Part shown: positions 43,245-54,557 of the stretch, one piece after another
Layout: each line of letters starts with the position of its first letter
How positions within the stretch are numbered: position 1 is the first letter of the stretch
From: Spongilla lacustris
Taxonomy: Eukaryota > Porifera > Demospongiae > Spongillida > Spongillidae
Direction: 5' to 3'
Assembly (NCBI GenBank): GCA_949361645.1
Contig: OX442423.1
Span: 3,530,023-3,594,022, forward strand
Length of the DNA stretch: 64,000 bases
The notes under the pieces: model-generated
What the model was told of the DNA's origin: nothing
Seen by the model: only the letters and a program-made list of their open reading frames with translations
Databases searched by the model: none
Position numbers and translations under genes: made by a program

Positions 43245-43756
43245 ACACTTAGTTACTTTATGACTTCATATATCTGTGTGCATTAATGACACATTGATAC
43301 ATTGATTGATGAATTGCAACAGAAATCCAGTTCAAAATGATAGTGACAGCTCAGTGTCAATGGACAATAGAGCTATAGCATCAGTAGATCATATGCAAGA
43401 GCACGAGTAGTGCTTATATTCCTCAAATGGCGTGTTTGGATTGCCAATAAATAACATGCTATTAATTATTGGCGAATAGTTTCAAGTCATGAACATGAAT
43501 TGATAATACAATTTAATGTTATCTGTGTAGTGCACTATTTCAGTGCTGACAAATTATAGAAAATCCTTACATGTTTCTTTAACAGCAACCGAATTTCTTT
43601 CAGTTAGGCTGTTAGTGTTTAATGAAAGTATATCACATGTATGTACCTGAGGACGATGAGTACTATCAGTATTGCTACATGTAGGACTTCATGAATACAA
43701 GCAGTATTATTACACAGGTGCAGGCATAAGATGAATAGTTTTAAGTATACATCTTT

Positions 43757-44004
43757 TTAATGATAGATCGAACAAACGCCTACATGCGGCTGGGCGTTTA
43801 GCCTACGTGTACATGTAGGCGTTATATTGCAATCTATGGTCCTCACATTTAATGGCGTTTAGAACTTTGAACTCGAATAATGTAACACTGAAGCACAGGC
43901 TTCGTTTTTAATTCGCTTTAATTGGAGCTAATTCAACCATCGGCTCTTTAGCAAGCCTACACGTAGGTTAACGCGCCTACGCGTAGGCGACGATCTATCA
44001 TTAA
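43757..44004. repeat. Short inverted-repeat MITE (copy 2)
   Basis: The ends TTAATGATAGATCG and CGATCTATCATTAA are perfect inverted repeats. Internal CGCCTACATG and CGCCTACGCGTAGGCG palindromes occur. The flanking TT/AA gives an ambiguous target. Confidence 0.7.
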
Positions 44005-44660
44005 AGCTATTTTTTTTTACAGCTATCACAAATTCTTACCATGCATTACAAAAAATCAATACAATATGGTGCATGTGTTAATTACTGTGATCTAATGACG
44101 CAATATCATGCACAGACAATTCTTTCATTACACATATCTGCCTAGCAGTGATAATTATAATCTAATCGTTCAATCGATGCATTCTCTATGAGAAAGATGG
44201 TAGTAAATATATTTTAGGCAGTTTGTGCAAGCATGGAACGAAGCAAGCATAAGATAACTTTTGTATTTTGACTTGTTTCACAGCCTTTATATAGTTCATA
44301 CAGCAATTTGTTTAATTACATTCCATTTACCTTGATACTTCTTTTCTCCCAATTTGATTAGGCCTTGCAGGTACCGGCTAACTGTGAGGATCACAGGTGA
44401 TTTACATTATGACAATCACTTAAATTCTACATACACACAGCCAACATGTGGACATGTTTTCTTATCCATGAACACAACTGTTTTAATTGAGGAAAACCTC
44501 TTGCAAGTGTGTTAAATATCAATCCAGTTATAACTAATGTGGATCAATCTGTGCAAAGTTAAAGAGATTTCTGATTTCAGATTCAGTGCTAAGTATTTTT
44601 AGTTTCCTTTATGGTCATGCAGCAGGCCATGATATTTGAATAAATAAGCTGTATTATGTA

Positions 44661-46068
44661 TAGTCTTTGGCGATTTGGGTGTGCAGATAGTGAATGGTCA
44701 TCACTTTCTTGGGGGTGTTATTGGAGACTGCATGACAGCAGACGATTTTGTGAGGAAGAGGGTTGCAATGTGGGTAGATTGTGTTGAGAAACTCTCCAAG
44801 GCAGCCACCAAGTCACCCCAAGCCGCTTATACTGCTCTCTCCAAATCCCTTTAGTGTGAATGGTCATACCTGCAGCGAGTCATGCATAACCGTGGAGGTG
44901 CTTTTGTCCCACTGCTAGATGCGATTTTAAAACTAAGCTTTCTACCCAGCATTGTTTGAAGGAGATTTGTCAGATGCTGAATGTAAACTGTTTTCTTTAC
45001 CAACTCATTTTGCTGGCTTGGCGATCAATAATCCTACAGAAACAGCATCATCGTCCTACCACACCTCTACCCAGGGCACCAAAGTTGTGGTAGAAGCTAT
45101 TAAGGGATGTGGTGAATTTAGCTCTGCCTGTCACCTGGATGCAATCAGCAAGGCAAGACATGAGTCGCGAAAAGCACTTGACGAGATTGCCAAACAGAAA
45201 CTAGATGCCATTCTTGCAACTCTTTCACCAGGCAGACAACGTGCAATCATGAGGGTGGTTGAGGGCAAAATGTCCACCTGGTTGACGACTCTGCCACTTC
45301 AAAGCTGCCACTTTGATTTGGCACCTGTACAGTTCAGAGATGGCCTAGCTCTGCGCTATTTGCGACATCCATCTAAATGCGATGGTTGTGGAGCTAATTT
45401 CACCCTTCAACATGCCCTAGACTGTAAGAAGACTTGTTATACTATGCCACAATGAGATTTGTGACTGCATTGGTGATCTTGCCAGTCAGGTGTGGCCCCA
45501 AGTTATAAAGGAGCTTATTGTGAATGAAGCTACTGCCACCTCAAGTGCTTGACCTGGGAATCAGAGGTGTTTGGCAACCACAGGTGGAGGCATTGTTTGA
45601 TGTCCATGTCATAGACATTGACACCCCATCTCACTGCCATCGAGCACCTAATGCCATTCTTGAATCCAGCTCACAGGAGAAGAAGAGAATGTACAAAAAG
45701 GCAGTTGAAAACAGAAGAGGCACCTTCACCCCATTTGTCCTTTCCGTGGATGGACTACTACACAAAGAGGCTAGTAACTTCATTAAGCACATGGCCAATG
45801 CTCTGTCTTCCAAGTGGGACAGAGCCCATTCTATCACCAGCAGCTACATCAGATCATGGCTCGTTTTTGCAGGGGTTCGAGCAGTGAGCCTCTGTCTTAG
45901 AGGATCCCGCATCAAATGGAGAAGTGGGCTGGGGTTTGATGATGGTGCTCCTCTGGCCTCATTCATGGAGTAAATTTCTGACTTATTATTTCTCTTTGTA
46001 ATCACTTAAGTATCATCTAATTGTATGTATTTCATGTTAAACTATGTGTTATTTCTAAACTTTTAAAA
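44661..46068 (+). mobile_element. 5'-truncated LINE insertion with 8-bp TSD (copy 2 only)
   Basis: ATTATGTA flanks at 44653-44660 and 46069-46076. Copy 1 has the empty site at 12479-12486. The element encodes a reverse transcriptase thumb-like start (LGVQIVNGHHFLGGVIGD, CVEKLSKAATKSPQAAY), then LRYLRHPSKCDGCG, HALDC, a frameshifting deletion at about 45455-45524, LDLGIRGVWQ, ALFDVHVID and APLASFME. It is a longer sibling of the 23188-24215 fragment, with at least one stop and one frameshift. Confidence 0.9.
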
Positions 46069-46653
46069 ATTATGTACTGAGGAATGCAGTCGCCTAATTA
46101 AATCTGCCATACCTTTCAATGGTATTTTGATATTGTAAAACCTCATCTGTAGTCCGTGTATGATATCTCCCAATTGAAACTGTTATTAGATTGCTACCCA
46201 AATATGTTACTTGCTCCTGTAATTTCTCTCATTGCAGCAGCAACAATCATGCTGACACAACTAGAAAAGCAGCCATAAAAGCAGCATAGTAGCAGTATGA
46301 ACCAAACTACACCAAAGTGCTGTTTATATACAATTCACCAGAAGCATATACTAATGCAAAGTTATTTAAATAAGCATTGATCAAAGGCAAGCAATAGCAA
46401 TAAAATTTAGCAGATAGATGTTATTCATTCAGCTATGAATCACGTATGCAGGAACTGATTATGACTGGGAGTTTATTTGTATTAGATGAAGCCACAGATA
46501 TGAACAAATTGTTGTATTTGTCAGATATGTACATGTCAACTGCATGATATAAAATCAAGACGTGTGACGTGCAACTACACACATGAAGCAATTTCCATGA
46601 TTATTAACAACACAACATTTTAAAATAGCAAACACAAAGACCACGGCACCATA

Positions 46654-47142
46654 TCATGCTGAGACACTGTTTGGAATATAGTACTTAAGTTTTACAGAGC
46701 ATCCTCCCTCTAAACCAAGGGGCTCCTTTTGATAGTATCCCACTAGCGTTTCGACTGAGCCAAATGATTTTGAATCCATTTCAGGGATAATATAACGCCC
46801 TTGATCGTTTGTCTTAATCTCAACATGGAAGACAATTCCATTATTTAATAATGAGATTGCGTAGGTTGGTATTCCTTCCGGCAACTGCTTTTCACTGTCA
46901 CGGACTAGGAATGTCCCGTCGAAATTTTGCGAACGCAGCAATAGACCTTCAGCATCTCTGCGGGTTATGCTGCCAACGTAATAGTTCTTCTTGACAGGTG
47001 CCCCCCTGTATCCACGACCCGCATTTTGTGGGTCGGATGGTCGCGGTCTATGAGAATCAGTTATTTCTCCATCTGGCGGTAAGGGTTCCAGTAACGGGGG
47101 TCTCTCCTTTTTGCCAAGCATACAAGAATTTAAACAGCCCAT
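46654..47142 (-). CDS. SH2-only adaptor with Src-like acylation signal (copy 2)
   Basis: The protein has 162 residues and starts MGCLNSCMLGKK, a myristoylation (Gly2) and palmitoylation (Cys3) signal. The linker is residues 13-52. A single SH2 domain spans about 53-156, with TRRDAEGLLL, FLVRDS (Arg81, phosphotyrosine contact), FHVEIKTNDQGRYII (His106) and SVKLKYYIP. Tyr replaces the usual first Trp. There is no SH3 or kinase domain. It is probably a membrane-tethered phosphotyrosine reader (inference). The linker is shorter than in copy 1. It is intronless, divergent from the + strand SH2 gene, and convergent with the transporter. Both copies appear intact. Confidence 0.82.
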   Translation of the reverse strand: MGCLNSCMLGKKERPPLLEPLPPDGEITDSHRPRPSDPQNAGRGYRGAPVKKNYYVGSITRRDAEGLLLRSQNFDGTFLVRDSEKQLPEGIPTYAISLLNNGIVFHVEIKTNDQGRYIIPEMDSKSFGSVETLVGYYQKEPLGLEGGCSVKLKYYIPNSVSA

Positions 47143-47213
47143 TTCTTTATCACATGATACTATTTTATTTACGAGAGGGAGTGGTTTCTCAATTAAGAAG
47201 ATATGCTCACGTA
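47143..47213. promoter_or_regulatory. 71-bp bidirectional spacer between divergent SH2 genes (copy 2)
   Basis: The opposed ATGs are at 47142 (-) and 47214 (+). The spacer contains TATCACATGATACTATTTTAT and CTCACGTAATG. The CACGTG E-box of copy 1 is changed to CACGTA here. Confidence 0.4.
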
Positions 47214-47828
47214 ATGGGGGGTTGTTGTTGTAATTGGTCCGATGATCAAGAAGACTTGAAGGAGAGACTACTGAGCCCTAGCCATCCCTCACTGGTCACA
47301 GACCCACGGACACCCCCACCACCTACTCTCTATGGATCAGCAAGTTTGAGACGACACATTGATGGACATCAATATTCTCGACAATCACAGACACGAGGTA
47401 GCCAACTCTCCACACATACAGGTGAATCGTATCAACCATCCTCAAAAAGAAACGCGGAATCGTGTGCTAAACAAAAGCCTCCAAAGGGAGCACCCAGGAA
47501 AGAACCGTACTACTGCGGTAGGCTTAGTACGAGGAAAGCGGAGGATCAGTTAAACAACACGCAGAAACTTGACGGGACATTTATCATTCGTGACTGCGAA
47601 GTTTTGTCAGACAGAGACCATGGCTTTGTCCTTTCCGTGATGAGGGAAGGAGAGGTTTACCATTTGGACATCAACAGAGGGCAAAACAAAAAGTACACTC
47701 TAGGCGACGTACTGTCAGCCAAGTCGTTCAGCTCGGTGGCAAAGTTGGTGAACTATTATCAATCAAAGCCGATCGACTTACCTGGCGGTGGAAGTGTCAA
47801 GCTACAGTATTATCTTCCCCCTCAGTAA
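47214..47828 (+). CDS. SH2-only protein with MGGCCC lipid-anchor start (intact copy)
   Basis: The protein has 204 residues. The start MGGCCCNWSDD offers Gly2 for myristoylation and three cysteines for palmitoylation, which decides the start over upstream in-frame ATGs at 46998 and later. The linker (about 10-96) is rich in Ser, Gln, Arg and Pro (TPPPPT at 33-38). One SH2 domain spans about 97-201: YYCGRLSTRKAEDQL, DGTFIIRDC (Arg126), EVYHLDINRGQ, SFSSVAKLVNYY and GGSVKLQYYLP. As in its divergent neighbour, Tyr replaces the first Trp and no other domain is present. The two proteins are diverged paralogues arranged head to head, probably co-regulated membrane adaptors (inference). Confidence 0.8.
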   Translation: MGGCCCNWSDDQEDLKERLLSPSHPSLVTDPRTPPPPTLYGSASLRRHIDGHQYSRQSQTRGSQLSTHTGESYQPSSKRNAESCAKQKPPKGAPRKEPYYCGRLSTRKAEDQLNNTQKLDGTFIIRDCEVLSDRDHGFVLSVMREGEVYHLDINRGQNKKYTLGDVLSAKSFSSVAKLVNYYQSKPIDLPGGGSVKLQYYLPPQ

Positions 47829-50219
47829 TCGCCATCAATAATAATTTATTGTCTCTGTTTTTGTTCGTGATATGTTTATTTGTTGTTACGTGACAAATGA
47901 TTTGATTGTGTGTGCGTGAATTGATGCTAAGGCTTGAACTGAGCGGTTAGTATTGCGCCCAGATACAAATTTACGTAAGCATTAATTTATCACTTCTGCA
48001 TTGCAACCCGAGTCCATGACTTTATGTTAGGCTCCTTGTCTTTATCTGCTGCAGTGGCTAACCACTGCATACAATAGCACTGAGAGCACAAAAAAAGTAT
48101 GCATACCTGGGTCCTAGCCATAAGACATCTTCAGGAAAAAATTTTTTAACTTTTAAAAACCAACATCAAGCGAGTGCAATGCTGTTGGTTGTATTTTGAT
48201 GGTTGTATTTTGATGGACGACTTTTTTTGTGCATAGGTCTAACTGTATCGGTGTGTATGTATGTGTGTGTAGGTATGTTTATGTTCATGCATGCTTATGT
48301 GTGGGGATGTCTTTCAGTTGACCTACACCTTAGCTGGTCTAAATCAAATGGGTATCATGCATATTAATTGAAGTGTCTTTGATTTAGTTAACCATTTGTT
48401 TGCTTACAGTTTTTGCACTGTAGCGCCCTTGCTACCGCTCCGGACGCTATATACAGCCCAGGGCCTTCGTGGATTCTATAAATGGCTTCGTTGATTTAAC
48501 TCTTTGGGTGTCGGATGTATATGCATGTACATGTGTCGATTGAGTATTCATTGTGTACTTGTGTGTGAATGAACTGTGATGCCTATGATAGGTGACGCTA
48601 CACCTTGTTTGTAGATGAGTGCATGAGTTTAGAAATTAAGGAGGGGGAGTATGCCACGTATGCTTATTTACAACTTATATGTTTAGCTAGCTTAGTACAA
48701 CTCAACAGAAGTTACATAAGCTGTTACCACACTAAGTTGAGGGGGGAGAAGTTACATGTTTGTTCAATGCCAGCAATTGACAGTTTGTGTAGTAAATCAT
48801 GCAAATCGTAAGTCCTATTTAGCACATGGCAAAGTTACAAATGTGCTACATACAATACATGATTGCACCCTTGTGTCCATGCTTTTTACACCCCTATTGT
48901 ATGTATACCTGCACCACCATCAGTTACTTGTTTCCTTGTTTTTTTTTTTCAGAACTCTTCTTCACCTGGATGATGCGCAAACACCCCCTTATAATAAGTT
49001 ACCCTGCCCCAGTATTACTACGTACGTAAGATGGCATCGAAGCGAATTATTACGCGAAGTTCAGAGCCAACAACGGGCTACTTTGCATTGTTTGTACGTC
49101 TTGTAGTAACCAGCAATTATATTAAAATACACAAAACAGATCAAGAACAATACATTCCAGTGATAAGAATACAGGGTCAAGATAAAAAAAATAGCCTTCA
49201 ATGAGTTCTTCACAAATACTGCAACACCACCATATCCCTACCGATTCTGAAAATAGACTATACACATAATCGGACAGTAGAAGAGAATCACGAAAATCAG
49301 AATGCAGCCAAGTTTCAGTAACAAGATTTCGTACAATTTAGTAGCATATAAAAACAGCTCACTTATTGCATAAAGAACGTGCATTGAACAACTTACAACA
49401 AAGATAGCCAGAACTTGCCTCGTGTCCCTAACAATTACTCGCACTCAGTAGCAGTACTACCGGTTGAACGTTCTTTTACCATCCACTCAGCGTAGTTAAG
49501 GACAGGGTCTAAAAATTGTAGGTTTAGTAACGCGTCGCGCGTACATGTATAACGTGACGTAAAATGATGCGTCACTAATGAAATACGGTAATAGTGCTAG
49601 TGGCTCGTTTGTCATAGTAGGAATCGGGTAAGTTCAGAACTTTCACACTATTACGACAGTGTTGTTTGATCGCCTCTGAAACATTGATATAACATTGAGC
49701 GATTGGGTCGAACATTATTGGATCGTAGGGCCTGGCTGGCTATATCAGATTCAGCCTAACTTGTGAAAGGTTAGCCGTATCAGAGATAATATATAGAGTG
49801 TTAACTTTGGGTTATAGTACTTGGCAGTTGGCAAGTTCCCATATTTGTGACACGGCAATTTGAGAAGTATTGTTCCCTCTACGTTACATGTATTTCTAAC
49901 TAGCACGCATCATTCCTACTCTTGTCGTTACGGTTTACTATACATGTACTCTCTATGCTAAAAACCTAGTAGCAGCCAAAAAAAAGGTGGTATTAAATGT
50001 AGGCAGGGTGATAGCGTGCATGTGTGATCGATGTATACTGATCTGTACTGTAGTGGCTATATACATATACATGTATAAGAGTGTTTAGCAAGTATGTGCT
50101 TTGATGAGATACCTATTCATTCAGCTATAGCGCTCGTAATATTTAAGTTGTAGAAACTGTTCATACAGTGATACACATTGTTGTATGCTAATTTGTCCTT
50201 TGTTATAAATATCATGTGC
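47829..50219. other. Unique sequence after the duplication, no recognised gene
   Basis: It holds a GTGTGTATGTATGTGTGTG stretch near 48250, poly-T runs and AT-rich DNA. Short ORFs (48605-48811, 48756-49106 and 49238-49444 minus) show no domain or splice context that I can support. Confidence 0.5.
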
Positions 50220-50870
50220 CAAATTATCTAGATGCTTTTGTGTGTGCAGGGAAATGTCTTGTGTGTGCACATGCAGGAGACATTTCTTGCCGGTTTGTGC
50301 ACAGAGGTGTGCGTTGTGTGTACACAGGAGAAGTGTCTTGTTTTTGCACAGAGGTGTGAGTTGTGTGCATAGGAGACATGTCATGTTTTTGCATAGAGGT
50401 GTGTGTGCATAGGAGACGTGTCTTGTGTTTGCACAGATGTGTGTGTGCATAGGAGACGTGTCTTGTGTTAGCACAGGTGTGTGTTATGTGTGCACAGGAG
50501 AAGTGTCTTGTTTTTGCACAGAGGTGTGTGTTATGTGTGCGTGTCTTGTTTGTGTAGAGAGGTTTGCGTTGTGTGTGCACAGGAGAAGTGTCTTGTTTGT
50601 GCACAGGAGAACTGTCTTGTTTGTGCACAGAGGTGTGCGTTGTGTGTGCACAGGAGAAGTGTCTTGTTTGTGCACAGAGGTGTGCTTTGTGTGTGCACCA
50701 TAGAACTGTCTTGTTTGTGCACAGAGGTGTGTGTTATGTGTGCACAGGAGAAGTGTCTTGTTTTTGCACAGAGGTGTGTGTTATGTGTGTGTGTCTTGTT
50801 TGTGCACAGAGGTGTGCGTTGTGTGTGCACAGGAGAACTGTCAAGATTGTTTGTGCACAGAGGTGTGTAT
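50220..50870. repeat. Degenerate minisatellite, unit about 45-50 bp
   Basis: Units of TGTGTGCACAGGAGAAGTGT, then CTTGTTTGTGCACAGAGGTG, repeat at least 14 times with a truncated sub-unit. Open frames on both strands (CTGEVSCLCTEVC and its inverse) come from the repeat. Confidence 0.93.
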
Positions 50871-52021
50871 TCCAAGCATTTACTGCAAATGTAATCTCAT
50901 ATTCCCTTTTTCCAGATTGGGGATGCCTCCACTTTCTCCTCATTGCTTTCACATGGGTCTCATAGCTACTGCATGTCCTCCTGCCTGACTTCCTCTGAAA
51001 TCAGTTGTCTTCCAGTTTGAGTGGTGCTTGAAATGATTCCTTCTCACTACTCCAAACTAATCCAACTCATGCAAATCCACACTTTACTCATAGAGTAAAT
51101 GGTAGCATTTGTATTCTGGTCTGTATGTAATGGTGTTAAAATAATATTAGCATGTGATGTCATATGTTTTTGATTCAACCTTATTGTTAAAGTTTTATAT
51201 GGGTTTATATACCGAATTGCACACGCGGTGTTTACGCGGGATTCACATGCCGCTAACTACACATCACGATCAGTCAGAACTTTGGTAACTGGATCACCGG
51301 TACGCATCGAGGTATGAGTTTTGAAATCCCACTACCATAAAAGGCTTTGTTAATATGCACACGCGTAATTAGAAGCGGCCGCATAGAAGGGACAGTGGCA
51401 AAGGTTTATAAAAAGCGGAGACCTAAATGTGAACTTCATAGTCTTATTTTACCTTATAGCGTTGGACAAATGGTTGCACTATACAGTTTCCACCTCCGGG
51501 AGGCAGTACCACAATGTTTACCAATGCTAATAAACATTTCTAATCAGAGCGCAACACAATAGCATGTATATCAGTGTATATCTTTTCACACAAAATGCTA
51601 CAAGAGTTCCGGAACAGATATTTTCGAAGCACATGGGACGCTGTATGCTCATGGAAAAAATGAAGCCCTAATGTTGAGGAAGTAGGTTCCGCCTATCGTC
51701 CCTTCTTCTCAAAAGACACTGCGCAGTTCATTTCATTGCCGTTCAAGATCCCATCGAGCAGCAAAAAAAGCAAGCTATCCATAGCATTCTACGATGAATT
51801 CTGAGTCTTACCATACTATTTGCCTGTTAAGAAAACAAATACAAAGAGAGCAGTAAATTGTTAAAAACCGTCCATCTTGCCGTATGAATTAATAGTAACA
51901 ATAATTGGACCCTGTCCGTAACTACGCTGAGCAGCTGCTCACATTTCCACACCTGTCAATACAGAACTCATGACCAGTTTCATTTTTCTTTTCTGCCTCA
52001 AAACATACATCTTTAATTTTA
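50871..52021. other. Spacer without recognised genes
   Basis: Nothing was recognised. The ORF at 51347-51562 has no known motif. Confidence 0.5.
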
Positions 52022-53198
52022 GTAGGGTAAATTAAGGTAATTTCGCCAGGGGGGAGTGTTCGCCACCCTTAACTTCAAACGCGGCGCTAGGGCTTACCTG
52101 ACGTTTTAATATCGCAGCAAAATATGGAAATATTAGTACAGGGAGTCTGTGTTTACGGCCCACAATTGAAGTTCTATTAGTTATTTCGGTTCTTACAAAA
52201 AAAAATCAAAAACTAAGCTACCTCAATTTTCGGCAAAAGTGGTGCGGTAAACAACGCGCAATTGGAAGTGAGTTTACCTGGTGCAAGTCGCTGTCCGTAA
52301 AATACGTAGTCATGATCTGTTTAAAATCTTGTTATTTAAGAAGAGTGGTGATTTCTGTACAATATATGTAGTTCTATTTGTTATGAAACTTAGTAGCTTC
52401 GGAATTAGGGTGGGTGGCGGAGACTCCAATCGTAAATTACGCTATTAAGCAGTAGTCGCCACCCCTGGCGACTACTCAAACTTTCTGAAATGACGAAGTG
52501 AGAATAGTCAAAATAGCTACCATTAGGCCTATAAATGTTTGCTACCAATTATATATAAGTACTGTAAGCTGTTCATGTTGGGAAGGAGTTTTCGCCATGG
52601 GGGCGTGGCCTTCTTTCCCATACACACAGAATGGGATGTGCATAAATTTTTTTTTTCCCTGACACTTCATGCTTCAAATGGTTTCTTTTTGTATCTGGCC
52701 TTCTAATTAAACTCAGTTCAGTTGCTTGAGCCAACTCAAGCCCTTGGATCTGTATGTTTTAACTAACTGCAAGCCACGGATGTACAAATGGAAGCCGTTC
52801 TATCCAAAAAATACTAGCATCGCAAAGAAAGACTCCCAGGGCGTTTAAAGGGCTACAGTGAACAAGCTTACTTGTTTTAGCAACGTCCTATGTATAAACC
52901 ACTTTTGTTACACTTTGCAATAACGAAATACAGGGGGTGGCGAACACTCCAAAATCGACGTGGCGAAAGCCCAACAGGGGTGGCGACTATACCTGAAATA
53001 CGCTTAATTGGATAAAACCACTGTTTTATTTTGTTTGGAACACTTTTTTTGAGAAATGAAGCGATAATAGTGTAGAATAAGGACTGAGGATCTCTTGAAA
53101 CCAAGTATGTTTGAAGCACTACCCGTCCTTTTTTTTAAATATGTAAGAATACCGATATCGGTACTCGCGGGTGGCGAACACTACTTAATTGACCCTAC
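52022..53198. mobile_element. 1.18-kb non-autonomous element with GTAGGGT ends
   Basis: The left end is GTAGGGTAAATTAAGG. The right end, inverted, is GTAGGGTCAATTAAG. The motif GTGGCGA(A/C) or its inverse TTCGCCAC recurs about nine times inside, in both orientations (52045-52070, 52415-52475, 52590, 52935-52990 and 53170). There is no coding region and no clear target duplication. Confidence 0.6.
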
Positions 53199-54557
53199 GT
53201 TCAACAAAGGAATAAGGATGAATAAACACAGACTTGACCTTGCTAAGAATCTCTCAACAATTTAGCTTTTGTGAATAACGAGTTACAGGACTGAAGAAAA
53301 GTGGACTTTGAGTAGACGTGGCTTAGATTGGGAAACGCCGTCAACTGATTGAAGTTTACTTAGCCGGAACACATCCACAGCCTTCATATCATTCACACCC
53401 TTGACAGTATCAAAATCGGTGTTGGCACTACCCATTTCAATAAGGTTTGCCTGCTGATTAGACTAGGGGAAGTAGAGAAAAAGCTAGATGATTTTGTTGC
53501 TCAAGTGGAAGAGAAATTTAGCGAACTAAAGGTCTCTTCCCTTCCTACTCAGTGTATCTGCTCCTGATGTTGATAAAAGCAGTAATAGATGCTGTCTCGG
53601 CCATCAAAAACAGAGATCATGTGATTTTATATGGGACAAGTGATCCAAACCTTTTTGCAGAACGTCTGAACCAACCTCTGAATAGGTAGAAGAACACTTG
53701 GCGTGTAAAAAGGAGCCACAATAGCAATAGCTACAAGCCAAGCCCAACAGTGATGATAGGTCAACATTTTAGTCATACACGCAGCACTGCTTTCCGGGTG
53801 CCAATCTTGAGAAATTCACAATACAATATCCAACCCTAACCCTACAGTACAGAAGCAGCTACAAATGCATTTTTATAATAAATATCACAAGACAATGGTC
53901 TGAACGTGCAAGATAACCTTCATTATGCCCCCCCCCCCCCCTAGAAATGCTGGGGGTGCCCATAAATGCCGACTTTTTCACAACAATGCGAGTACCCATT
54001 ATAACAGCTTAGAGAAACATCAACTATATTATTACTACGCTATAACTGCAACACACGTACTTGTGCAGTTAACAACCAAGATCACACTATTGTTTTACAT
54101 GTACATGTCGACGGATCTACCAACCATTCCAAACACAATATTAGGAGTTTGTGTGGCAAACTTTATGCAGATAGGATTTCTTGATATGACAGCGGGGGTA
54201 TATGCTGACAGTTGAGTGATGAGTGGTCATGCTCTGCAAATTAAACATTCTCAGGCAACAGTCTATAATTGCTAGGTGGCCTGGCAAGTCACTCACGATG
54301 CACTGTACCCACAGCAGACAATCGCTGAGAAATATACGCCAAGGCTTACAGGATGAAGTGGGCCTAAGAGATGTGTTATGTGAAGTTTGGGACTTGCATA
54401 ACAACCTAGGGGGGTAAGGTTGATACCGTTGTAGCAGTAGAAATTGTCCCCCTCCCCAGACATTTTTCCCTAGAGAATTATGTCCCCCAGACATTTTCAC
54501 TTGGGAAAATTTGTCTCCCCCCCCCCCCCCCCATGTAAGCTAAGAACTTCCTGAACG
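53199..54557. other. Decayed sequence, no recognised gene
   Basis: A short + strand stretch (53468-53525) reads VEKKLDDFVAQVEEKFSELK, suggestive of a coiled coil from a dead transposon ORF. C runs lie at 53927-53941 and 54515-54531. An inverted pair around CCCCAGACATTTT and AAAATGTCTGG lies at 54455-54500. Confidence 0.4.

Larger units (their letters stand above)
31768..47701 (+). repeat. Segmental duplication, copy 2 (part homologous to copy 1)
   Basis: Position 31768 corresponds to window position 1 and 47701 to 14128. The order is ASCC2 3' exons, foldback, gypsy fragment, transporter, SH2 (-), SH2 (+), the same as in copy 1. Copy 2 lacks the insertions at 4920-5224 and 5944-7524 found in copy 1. 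It carries its own insertions at 37315-39609 and 44661-46068. Beyond 47701 the + strand SH2 gene continues to a normal C-terminus, whereas copy 1 breaks off there. Confidence 0.95.

Noticed and set aside
46998..47213. Upstream in-frame extension of the + strand SH2 gene to 46998
   Set aside because: It overlaps the minus strand SH2 coding region in antisense. The MGGCCC start at 47214 makes better sense.
50224..50965. Cys-rich repeat ORFs on both strands
   Set aside because: These are products of the 45-50 bp minisatellite, with open frames on both strands at once.
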